Assembly: GCA_963750255.1 (NCBI GenBank)
Contig: CAVVPZ010000006.1
Span: 248,001 to 312,000 of the forward strand
Direction: 5' to 3'
DNA length: 64,000 bases
From: DATLED01 sp963750255
GTDB taxonomy: Bacteria > Actinomycetota > Acidimicrobiia > Acidimicrobiales > CADCTF01
Shown here: piece by piece, positions 19,207 through 27,987 of the stretch
How the letters are laid out: each line of letters starts with the position of its first letter
Position numbering within the stretch: the first letter of the stretch is position 1
Translations under genes and position numbers: made by a program
Notes under the pieces: generated by a model
Told to the model about the DNA's origin: nothing
Database searches by the model: none
Seen by the model: the letters and a program-made list of their open reading frames with translations, nothing else

Positions 19207-20056
19207 ATGGCTCAGGCGAACGACCAGCTGCACGATCGACGATCGCAGCACGACATCTGGAACGACCTCGTCGGCGGCGCGTGGGTGCGCCACGCCGACA
19301 TCCATGACCAGCAAGCCGAGCCGTTCGGCCACGCCACGCTTGACGCGCTCGGCGACCTCGGAGGTGCACGCGTCCTCGACGTGGGATGTGGCACTGGCGC
19401 GACCACGACGCAGCTGATCGAGCGGGGCGCCGCTGAAGTGGTCGGCGTCGACCTGAGCGCACCGATGATCACCGCCGCCCGCGCGTCGATCCACGACGCC
19501 CGCGTGCAGCTTCGAACTCGGTGACGTGCTCGAGCTCGACCGCGACGGGTCAGTTCGACGTGATCTTCTCGCGGTTCGGCGTCATGTTCTTCACCGACCC
19601 GTCGGCGGCCTTCGCCCGGCTCCGCTCCTTCGGTACCGCCGCGGGCGCGACTCGGGTTCTGCTGCTGGGGACCTCCGTTTGCCAACCCGATCATGACCCT
19701 CCCGGTCATGGCCGCCGCACCCGTGCTCGGTCCGCCGCAACTGGCCGGTCCGGGCGAACCCGGCCCGTTCTCGCTCGCCTCAGCTGATGTGGTCCGCGAA
19801 GTGCTGACCGCCGCCGGCTGGACAGACATCGAGGTCACCGACCTCCCGCTCGACCCGCCGCACCCCGCCGGTACCGTCGAGCGGGTCGCCGACGTCGTCA
19901 TGGAGTTCAACCCACTGCTCGTCGAAGGGCTGCAGAAATCACCCCGACCGCCACACCGACACCCGCACCGCGATCATCGACGCACTCAGGCCACTCGAGC
20001 GCGATGGAAGCGTCCACCTCGCCGCCCACGGTCTCATCGTGACTGCGCACGCGTAA
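19207..20056 (+). CDS. Class I SAM-dependent methyltransferase (three or more frameshifts)
   Basis: Small-molecule methyltransferase. ATG 19207 gives MAQANDQLHDRRSQHDIWND, then the SAM-binding motif VLDVGCGTGATTTQLIERGA and VVGVDLSAPMITAARAS. The frame changes near 19510; FDVIFSRFGVMFFTDP (post-motif II region) follows, with another change near 19640-19690 before PFSLASADVVREVLTAAGWT and a last one near 19935 before the C-terminus DGSVHLAAHGLIVTAHA. The segments follow family order over about 283 codons. It is controlled from the same divergent region as the TetR gene, so its substrate may be the TetR ligand or a product of it. Confidence 0.75.
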
Positions 20057-20072
20057 TCGGCCCTACTGGCCC

Positions 20073-20219
20073 TCAGAGGCGCCGCAACGTGTTGATCGGC
20101 CGGCCTGCCGCCGAGTGGCGGCACCAGCGATACGTCCCCGACTCGAGTTCCCTGACGATGAGGGGAGCGTGATCACCGTTGCCGTCGTCCTCGTCGGGGC
20201 CTGCTTCCGGTGGATCCAC
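20073..20219 (-). other. Possible remnant of a CDGSH-like iron-sulfur protein
   Basis: The 256-base space between the methyltransferase and the SARP regulator holds a short minus-strand frame from GTG 20219 that reads DHAPLIVRELESGTYRWCR. This resembles the N-terminal part of small CDGSH-type proteins (an E-x-G-x-x-Y-x-W-C-x-C-G context), but the expected Cys-Gly and CDGSH segments are missing in all frames that follow. It may be a decayed or error-broken gene, or chance. Nothing else is seen in this space. Confidence 0.2.
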
Positions 20220-20312
20220 CCCGCCTGACCCCGAACGGGTGCGGGTTACGAGCGCCCGAGCGATCCCGCTGTGGCCATTGGCCGATCTGTGTCGCCGTGG
20301 GAGAATTGAGAC

Positions 20313-23300
20313 GTGGTCACGGAGTCTGCCGCCTCGCCTCTGGTGGTCGCGAGCGGGCCGCTCGACGTTCGACTGCTCGGCGGAACTCGGATCCGGGTTG
20401 GCGGCGAACCACTCGAGGCCCTGCGCTCCGGTCGGGCGCGATCGCTGCTCGCATTTCTGATCCTGCACGCAGACGTCGCTCACGCACGGCCACGGCTGGC
20501 GTTCGAGTACTGGCCCGACTCTACGGAGGCCCAGGCTCAGACCAACCTCCGCAACGTCGTTCACACCCTGCGTCGCACCCATCCGGCGCTCGATGCCTCA
20601 CTGGAGGTGACTCCCGCCACCCTGCAATGGCGACCCAAAGTGTCGGTGACGGTCGACGTCGATCGATTTGTCGCCGCAGCCGCGGCGACCGCTGATTCGG
20701 ACAGCGCCGACGATCTCATCGCCCGCTGTCGGCGAGCGGTCGACGCCTATGGAGGCGACTTGCTCGTCGGGGACTACGACGTGTGGCTCTTGTCGCGACG
20801 CGAAGCATTGCGCGATCGGTACCGCGCCGTCCTGCGGCTGCTGGTGACCGCATTGATCGATGACGGGCAGGCGGGCGAGGCCACGTCGGTCGCCCGCGAC
20901 CTCGTGCGGGTCGATCCGCTCGACGAGGCGAGCCATCGGCTGAGGATCCAAGCGCACCATGCGGCCGGTGACCGAGCGGGCGCCGTTCGCGCCTACCACG
21001 AGTGCGCGGCGACCCTCGAGCGCGAGTTGGGTGTCGAACCGGGCCAGGTAACGACCGCCGCCTACGCGGAGGTGCTCGAGGGCCCGCGCAACGGGGCCTC
21101 GGTGGTTTCGCATCTGGCTGTCCCGGCCCGGCCCGGCCTCGTGGGCCGGGAGGAGGAGTGGAGGCGGCTCGTGACAGCGTGGCGGGCCGCTGAGGACGGC
21201 CCGCCGGCCGTGGTCCTGGTCACCGGGGAACCGGGGATCGGCAAGACGCGGCTGATTGACGAGCTCAGGACCTGGTGCGCCAGATCGGGGGTGTCGGTCG
21301 GAGAGGCCCGGTCCTACGCGACCGAAGGAGACCTCGGCTACGGCGTCGTCGTCTCGTGGCTGCGATCGCCGGACATCCGGGCCGGTCTGGATGGGTTGCC
21401 GCCGGGTCTGCGGGCCGAACTGGCGCGCCTGCTCCCCGAGCTCGGATCGCCCGGACCGGCCGACGGGGCCGACGACGGCGAGCGCCGCCGGCGTCTCTTC
21501 GACGCCGCAGCCACCGCGCTCGCGGGTGCGAGCAAGCCCACACTGCTGGTGGCCGACGACTGCCAGTGGAGTGATCGGGTGAGCCAGGAGTTCATCCACT
21601 ATCTCATCCGCCAGCGCGTAGATGCTCCGCTGCTCGTGGCGCTCACGGCCCGGCGCGAGGACCTCGACGCCGGCCACCCGATGACGGGCTTGCAGGACGC
21701 CTTGGCCGTGCTGGAGCGGCTGACCGAGCTCCAATTGGGACGGCTCTCTCGCGAGGCCACTGGTGAGATCGGCAGCCAGGTCGCTGGCTCGCGGCTCGAT
21801 GAAGACGCGATCGACTCACTGTTCGCCTACACCGAAGGCAACCCCTTGTTCATCGTCGAGACGGTGCGGTCGGGCTGGGATGGGTCCGCAGACTCGGCCG
21901 CCCTCAGCCCTCGGCTCCGAGCAATCATCGATGCGCGCTTCCACGGTCTCTCCGAGGTCGCCGCCACCGTCCTCGGCGCGATGGCCGTGGTCGGCCGGCC
22001 GTGTTCTGCGAACCTGCTCGCGCCGCTGTGTGGCCTCGATGACCGGCTCTTGGCGCGCGGCCTCGATGAGCTGTGGCGCCGAGGGATCCTCTGCGAAACC
22101 GACACAGATGCTTACGAGTTCAGCCATGGCAAGCTCCGCGAAGCGGCGTACGAGGATCTCAGTCCCGCGACCCGCAGGAGTCACCACGGCGTGGTCGCAC
22201 AGCTTCTCGCTGGGCTAACCGACAAGGATCATGAGTTCGCAAGCAGCCAGGTTGCGGTCCACTTCGAGGCTGCGAGCCGCCCACAGGAGGCGGTGGTCTG
22301 GTTCCAGCGGGCGGCCCTCGGCGCCCAGCAGGTGTTCGCCTATGACGAGGCCGTGCGCCTCCTCGACCGGGCTCTCGCGCTCGATGCCTGCCTTGCCAGC
22401 GGATTTACGCCACGTGCGAGAGCTCGAGCTCCTCTCGACGTTGCCGGTTTCCCTGGCCGCGATCGACGGCTTCGCGACCGATCGGATGCACGAGGCCCAT
22501 CGACGGGCGGCGAACGTCGCCGTCCGCCTCGGCGTCGAGCTCGAGCCGTCGTTCGTGCGCTCGATGATCATGTCGGCTTTGTGCCGCGACGAGTTCGCCG
22601 ACGCGGCCGACAGCGCCGCGCAGTTGCTCGATCACGCCGTCGCCACCGGCGACGCCTGCACTGCGCGTCGAGAGTCCCACTACCTGCTCGGCATCTCGGC
22701 GTTCTGGGCGGCGAAGCTACCGGAGGCGCAGCGCCATTTCGAGTTCGTGGTCGCCGAGTTCGATCCGTCGACGAGAGCTCGACACCTTGGTGTCTACGGC
22801 CACGACCCGCAGGTCGTGTGCCAGAGCCGGCTGGCCAACACCCTGTGGTTCCTCGGCCGCGACGACGCCGCCCGCGCCAACTGTGAGGAGGCGCTCGCGC
22901 TGAGCGGCCGAGGTCGGGCACCCGTTCAGCCAGGACACGGCGGCGACCTTCGCCTGCCTGCTCGCCATCGACCTGGGCGACCACGACCGGCTGCGAGACT
23001 GGGTCCGGCAGCTCGGCAGCGACTCGCTCTCGTTCGCCACGAACCGTGAGGCGCTGGTGGGGCTGGTCGAAGCTCTGGATGGGCGACACGCCGAGGGGAT
23101 GGCCAGGATTCGCGGCGGCGCTCGACGGTTGCGCGGGCCGCAACTTCTACCCCTGTTTCCAAGCGGCGATCGCCCGCATGCTCTTGGCTGCCCACTTGGC
23201 CGCCGGCGACACGGATCGTGGGCTGGAGACCTGCGCTCGGGCGCTCGACCTCGGGAGCACGCCACTTTGGGACGCCGAGCTCCACCGCGCCCGTGGCGGA

Positions 23301-23457
23301 GTTCCTCCACGCGACCGGCGCCGAGGTCGCCCAGCTCGAGGGGGAGCTTCGAGCAGCAGAAGCAGTGGCGCGCCACCAAGCCGCCGACGGGCATCTGCGG
23401 CGCGTCGAGGCCACCCGTCGGCGCCTCGGCCTGCCAGTGGCCTCGTCGCCGGCCTGA
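20313..23457 (+). CDS. SARP/AfsR-type regulator with BTAD and AAA ATPase domains (several frameshifts)
   Basis: Large multi-domain transcriptional activator. GTG 20313 starts an N-terminal OmpR-like winged helix (DVRLLGGTRIRVGGEPLEAL, RARSLLAFLILHAD), a bacterial transcriptional activation domain (DVDRFVAAAAATADSD, ASHRLRIQAHHAAGDRAGAV), then an ATPase with Walker A VTGEPGIGKTRLIDEL and Walker B LLVADDCQWSD, and a C-terminal TPR region. The frame changes near 22395, 22915, 23115 and 23300, with TPR-like sequence continuing (LLGISAFWAAKLPEAQRHFE, LLAAHLAAGDTDRGLETCAR). About 1048 codons. Such regulators often control nearby biosynthetic or redox genes; the flavoprotein gene follows 72 bases downstream. 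Confidence 0.8.
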
Positions 23458-23529
23458 CCGGCGGCGCGCAGGCGGTGCTCGAACGCTCGCCAAACGCTTG
23501 CCGAACGCCGCGTGTCGGACACTGCGCCC

Positions 23530-24745
23530 ATGACCACCAATACCTATGACGCCATCGTCGTCGGGGCACGCTGTGCCGGTGCCCCCACCGCCAGGCTGCT
23601 GGCCCAGGCAAGGCCACCGGGTCCTCCTCGTCGACCGTTCGACGTTCCCGAGCGACACGCTGTCGACCCTGGTGATCCAACCGAATGGCGTGGCTGCTCT
23701 GAAGCGTTGGGGCCTGTTCGAGGAGGTCGCGGCGACGGGATGCCCGCCAATCGAGAGGTTCACATTCGACTTCGGCCCGGTCGTCATCTCGGGCCGTCCA
23801 CGACCCGTCGACGGCAACGCCACCGCCGTCGCGCCGCGCCGAACCGTGCTCGACAAGATTCTTGTCGACGCCGCAGCTCGGGCCGGTGCCGAGGTCCGGG
23901 AGGGTTTCACCGTCGATGAGGTCATCTTCGATGACGGCGTGGTCGTCGGCATCCGTGGCCACGCCGACGGTGGTTCGGACGTCGTCGAGCGAGCCCGCAT
24001 CGTGATCGGCGCCGACGGTCACAACTCTCGTGTGGCGCGTGCCGTGGACGCAGATCGCTACCACGAGAAGCCGGTGCTGGAGAACGCCTTCTACAGCTTC
24101 TGGCGCGACCTCCCGGTCGACGCCTTCACCACGCTCATCCGGGGTGACCGAGGCTTCGCAGCCATCCCTACCAACGACGATCTCACGCTGCTGCTCGTCG
24201 GCTGTCCTTTCGCCCAGGCCAACGAGTTCCGCCGCGACGTCGAGGCCAACTACTTCGAAGCGATCAAGCGCGATCCGGAGTGGGCCGACCGTCTGCGCGG
24301 TGCGACACGCGAGGAGCGCTTCACCGGCGGCGGCGTGCCGAACTTCTTCCGCAAGCCCTACGGACCAGGCTGGGCCTTGGTCGGCGATGCCGGCTACACC
24401 AAGGACCCCATCACCGCCCAAGGCATTGCCAACGCCTTCGTCGACGCCGAACGCCTCGCTGCCGCTCTCGGCGAGGTCTGGTCGGGGGAAGCATCATTCG
24501 ACGACGCGATGAGCCGCTACCAGGCCGATCGCGACGCAGCAGCCCTGCCGATGTACGAGTTCACCACCCAGCTCGCCACCCTCGAGCCGCCGCCGCCGGA
24601 GATGCAGGAACTACTGGGTGCCATCGCCGGAAACCAGCCGGCGATGGACGCCTTCGTCAGCGTCAACGCCGGGACGATGTCCCCGCCCGAGTTCTTCGAT
24701 CCCGACCACCTCGCCAGCGTCCTGCAACCCGCGAAGGCACGATGA
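23530..24745 (+). CDS. FAD-dependent oxidoreductase/monooxygenase (one frameshift)
   Basis: Flavoprotein of the geranylgeranyl reductase / aromatic hydroxylase type. ATG 23530 begins MTTNTYDAIVVGARCAGAPT, an FAD-binding Rossmann motif (G-x-R-x-A-G variant). After a frame change near 23610 it continues GHRVLLVDRSTFPSDTLSTL, RRTVLDKILVDAAARAGAEV, RARIVIGADGHNSRVAR, and the second FAD motif in LVGDAGYTKDPITAQGIANA. Total about 405 codons. No NAD(P)H domain or second enzyme is adjacent, and the substrate is unknown. It follows the SARP regulator and may be its target. Confidence 0.82.
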
Positions 24746-24775
24746 CCCTCGGTCGGACGAATGCACGCCGGTTGG

Positions 24776-24848
24776 CACCCCCAACGGGATTCGAACCCGT
24801 GCTGCCACCTTGAAAGGGTGGTGTCCTAGGCCACTAGACGATGGGGGC
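24776..24848 (-). tRNA. tRNA-Glu (TTC)
   Basis: On the minus strand the acceptor arm GCCCCCA pairs with TGGGGGT, the D-arm is CGTCTAGTGGCCTAGG, the anticodon arm CCACC-CTTTCAA-GGTGG has anticodon TTC, and the T-arm is CGGGTTCGAATCCCG. It lies between the convergent flavoprotein gene and the S51-like gene. Confidence 0.93.
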
Positions 24849-24884
24849 CGGTTCTCCGAAATGGCCAGGCGACGTTAGCAGCCG

Positions 24885-26162
24885 TCAGGCGAGGTCCCAC
24901 TCCGTGCCATCGGCGGTGTCGCGGACCTCGACGCCGAGAGCGACCAGCTGGTCGCGGACGGCGTCGCTGTCGGCGTAACGCTTGTCGGCTCGGGCTTGGC
25001 GGCGCACGGCGAGGAGCGACTCGACGAACGGGCCGACGACGTCGCGGGGGTCGGCGGCGCCGCCCTCGGCGACGGCGGCGAGGCGGGCGATCATCGAGCG
25101 GAGCGCGGCGCGGGCCTTGTCCAGTTCATCGGATTGCAAGGTGTCGGCCGCCCACAGGTGGATGGTGGCCTCGAGGTCGAGCATCGCCTGGGCGGCGGCG
25201 GCCATGTCGCGGTTGGCCAGCGCGTCGCCGAAGGCGTGTTCGTGTCCCGCGATCTCGGCCGCCAGCGGGCTGACACCTTCGGCCGACCCAGATTCCGAGC
25301 CCAGCGCCGCCGGCGTCGCGCCGGCAACGGCCGGCGCGCTGGCCCCCGCGCCACCGCGCAGCCGCTCGGCGGCGGTGGCGAGGTCGTCGATGGTGAGCAC
25401 GCTTCCGGTTTCGAAGGTCTCGCTGCGCCCGTCGGCCCGCACGGTCAGCACGCCGAGTCCGACCACGGACGCGGTGCGCGCGTCGAGGTCGAACACGACG
25501 CCGGTGTGCTCGTCGATGCCGAGCACGAAGGCGCCGTCGGGCAAATCGTGCTCCATGGCTGCCAAACGGGGCTCGCCGAGGTAGCAATAGCGGGTGTCGT
25601 GGTTGCCGCCCTCGGCGTTGTTGTAGTGGGGGATGACGGCGGCGGTGAGGCCGGTCTCCGACAACAGGTCGAGGCCCACGGCCCACTCGACCGGGTCGCC
25701 GACCTTGTAGATCTCGTAGACGGGAACGGTGGCGATGCCCATCGTCAGGGCGGCGGCGCTGGCGAACGTCACGCAACCGCCGTCGACGAGCTTGGCGCGA
25801 AGGGTGGAGGGGACGGCGCTGTCCTGCCACTGTCGCAACGCGTAGGTGGGTGACCCAGGCCCGGCGAACACGTACCCGGCCGAGCGAAGCTTCGTCATCG
25901 CTGATTCGTAAGCAACGGATCCGAGGTCGTCGGTGCTCCGATAGGACACAAGGTCGAGGGTGCGGCCGACGCTGTCGGCGAAGTAGGCCTGCGCTCGCGC
26001 CGTGAGGTCGGGGGCGTTGGCCTGGAACCCGAAGGGCGTGTCGAGGAGGACGGCCGGTGGCGCCGATCCGATGCGGCCGAGGAGGTCGCGGTGGGTCTTG
26101 ACCATGGTCGGGCTGGTCTCACCGGAACCCATGAGTACGAGGAGGCGGGGGAGGGTGCTCAT
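24885..26162 (-). CDS. Peptidase S51-like (type 1 glutamine amidotransferase fold) protein fused to a CysRS-type C-terminal domain
   Basis: A 425-residue two-part protein. From ATG 26162: PRLLVLMGSGETSPTMVKTH, VLLDTPFGFQANAP and AGYVFAGPGSPTYALRQWQD with the GGCVTFASAAALTMG segment, matching the class I glutamine amidotransferase-like fold of peptidase S51/cyanophycinase relatives (the usual nucleophile Ser is not unambiguous). After an Ala-rich linker near residues 255-290 comes a helical domain (EHAFGDALANRDMAAAAQAM) ending in KRYADSDAVRDQLVALGVEV, RDTADGTEWDL, which is the C-terminal tail seen in cysteinyl-tRNA synthetases. No synthetase catalytic core is present. The ATG overlaps the stop of the alpha/beta hydrolase (ATGA). 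The biochemical function is unknown. Confidence 0.7.
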   Translation of the reverse strand: MSTLPRLLVLMGSGETSPTMVKTHRDLLGRIGSAPPAVLLDTPFGFQANAPDLTARAQAYFADSVGRTLDLVSYRSTDDLGSVAYESAMTKLRSAGYVFAGPGSPTYALRQWQDSAVPSTLRAKLVDGGCVTFASAAALTMGIATVPVYEIYKVGDPVEWAVGLDLLSETGLTAAVIPHYNNAEGGNHDTRYCYLGEPRLAAMEHDLPDGAFVLGIDEHTGVVFDLDARTASVVGLGVLTVRADGRSETFETGSVLTIDDLATAAERLRGGAGASAPAVAGATPAALGSESGSAEGVSPLAAEIAGHEHAFGDALANRDMAAAAQAMLDLEATIHLWAADTLQSDELDKARAALRSMIARLAAVAEGGAADPRDVVGPFVESLLAVRRQARADKRYADSDAVRDQLVALGVEVRDTADGTEWDLA

Positions 26163-27025
26163 CGAAAGAACCCATCGGCCACGGCGCCGAGCAGCACGTC
26201 GGCGACGGCATCGGGCTTTTGCGCGTGCACGTCGTGGGCGGCCTCGAACCAGTGGGTTCGCGACGCGGGCAGCAAGGCTTCGGCATTGGCCACTTCGGTT
26301 CGCTTGCGTTCCGTCCATGCCGATCCGTCCCCGCACGGCAACAGCAGCGTCGGGACCCGGACCTTTGCCAGGGTGAGGTCGATGCGCTGCGTCCACATGC
26401 TCCGGAGGATCTCGATGTGCCGTTCAAAAGTCAGCCATGGGGCGATGGTGTTGTCGGCGCGCACTTCGAAGCACGCCAGTGCGCCCTGGATGCCCGCCTC
26501 CGGCCAGTCCGACCGCCGGCCACGCAGCATCTCCTCGAAGTCGTCGGCGGGCAGTCCGGCGCTGCGGGGCGGGGCCATCGCCTTCTCGCACTCCTCCCAC
26601 GTCGCAAAGCGGCGAAGGTCGATCCACCCGCCGTCGACGCACGCGACTCCGGCCAGGGGCACGAGGTCGCGGGCGGCGAGGTCGACAACGACGTTGCCTC
26701 CCCACGACTGGCCCACGACGATCGGGCGCACGTAGCCCAAGGCTTCGATCGCCCGCACGAGGTCGGCGCTGATGGTGGCGAAGTCGTACCCGTCGTCGGG
26801 CTTGTCGCTTCGTCCGTGGCCGCGCTGGTCGAGCGCCGCCACCGGGTGACCGGCGGCGTGGAGGCGTGTGGCGACGCCGTCCCACATCCGCAGGTTCGAG
26901 GCCAAGCCGTGGACGAGGAGGAAGGGCCGAAGGTCGGTGCGGCCCCGCCATCGGTGCACGTTGAGCTCGATGCCGCCGGTCGCCTCGACGCGCCCGACTT
27001 CTCGATCGACGTCGATGTCAGCCAC
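26159..27025 (-). CDS. Alpha/beta hydrolase
   Basis: A 288-residue soluble hydrolase. GTG 27025 gives VADIDVDREVGRVEATGGIE. The family order is visible: FLLVHGLASNLRMWD (oxyanion loop HG), ALDQRGHGRSDKPDDGYDFA, nucleophile elbow VVGQSWGGNVVVD (Ser in G-Q-S-W-G), a cap region, acid residue in LLLPCGDGSAW and the catalytic His in WFEAAHDVHAQKPDAV. An ester or lactone hydrolase is likely; the substrate is unknown. Its start overlaps the end of the preceding Gfo/Idh/MocA gene and its stop overlaps the S51-like gene, making a tightly packed transcript. Confidence 0.85.
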   Translation of the reverse strand: MADIDVDREVGRVEATGGIELNVHRWRGRTDLRPFLLVHGLASNLRMWDGVATRLHAAGHPVAALDQRGHGRSDKPDDGYDFATISADLVRAIEALGYVRPIVVGQSWGGNVVVDLAARDLVPLAGVACVDGGWIDLRRFATWEECEKAMAPPRSAGLPADDFEEMLRGRRSDWPEAGIQGALACFEVRADNTIAPWLTFERHIEILRSMWTQRIDLTLAKVRVPTLLLPCGDGSAWTERKRTEVANAEALLPASRTHWFEAAHDVHAQKPDAVADVLLGAVADGFFR

Positions 27026-27987
27026 GGGCGACGGCCTTGAGTCGATCGATGACGGTGGCGACCTCGATGGCGTCGCCCGGCGTGCGTTGCGGCGCATCGC
27101 TGTCCTCGCACGACGGCGCCCACGTGCTCGATCATCCCGAGGTAGGCGTTGCCACCCTCGACGTCGCGGGACTCGCGGCGACCGTCGCGGTGAAGGAGGG
27201 TGAAGCGGGTGTCGTCGAGACCCGGGGTGAAGACCCGCTCGACGGTGACGCTCGCCTGGGTGCCGACGATGTCGAGTCGTTGCCGCTCGGGGCTGTCGAA
27301 CGAGCACTCGAAGGCGGCGGTCAGACCCGATCCGAAGTCGAGCCATCCCGAGAACGAGGAGTCGACGCCGCTGTCGGTCATCACTGCGGACGCAGCGAGA
27401 TTGGTCGGCGTGCGTCCCGCCGCCAGCAGCAGGGGCGCGAGGCAGTAGATGCCGACGTCGAGCAGCGCCCCCCCGCCCATGGTGGGCAGCCACCGGTGGT
27501 TGGCGGCATCGGTCAACACGCCCGTGAAGGCGGCGTGGGCGAAACGAAGCGGACCGAGCACCCCCGACGCGAGGACCTCGGCCAGCGCCACCGAACGGGG
27601 ATGGAACGGAGTCATGTAAGCCTCGAACAACAGCACGCCGGCGGTGTCGCAGGTGTCGGCCATGGCCGAGGCCTCGACGGCGGAACAACCGAGGGGTTTC
27701 TCACACAGGACGTGCTTGCCCGCCGCTGCAGCTTTCGCCGTCCACTCGGCGTGAAGGTTGTTGGGCAGCGGGATGTAGACGATCTCGACGTCCGGGTCGC
27801 CCAGCACGGCCTCATAGGACGAAGCGACTCGCGTCGCGCCGAACGAGTCGTAGCCCCCATCCGGAGCTGAGCCGCTAGCCACGGCGACCAGGCGGGCATC
27901 GGTTGCCTCGCGAATCGCGGGGAGCACGGCTACCTGGGCGATGTTGGCCGTGGCGCCGATCACCCCCCAGCCGACCGGCTTGCTCAC
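27018..27987 (-). CDS. Gfo/Idh/MocA family oxidoreductase (one late frameshift)
   Basis: NAD(P)-dependent sugar or cyclitol oxidoreductase. GTG 27987 starts SKPVGWGVIGATANIAQVAV (dinucleotide-binding G-x-x-x-x-A), then the hallmark KHVLCEKPLGCSAVEASAMA with the EKP motif, and FEAYMTPFHPRSVALAEVLA. The substrate domain follows (RFAHAAFTGVLTD, GGGALLDVGIYCLAPLLLAA). Near 27098 the frame changes so that the end DAIEVATVIDRLKAVARG falls into another frame with a stop at 27018. The start overlaps the stop of the next Gfo/Idh gene by four bases (GTGA). Substrate unknown. Confidence 0.82.
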
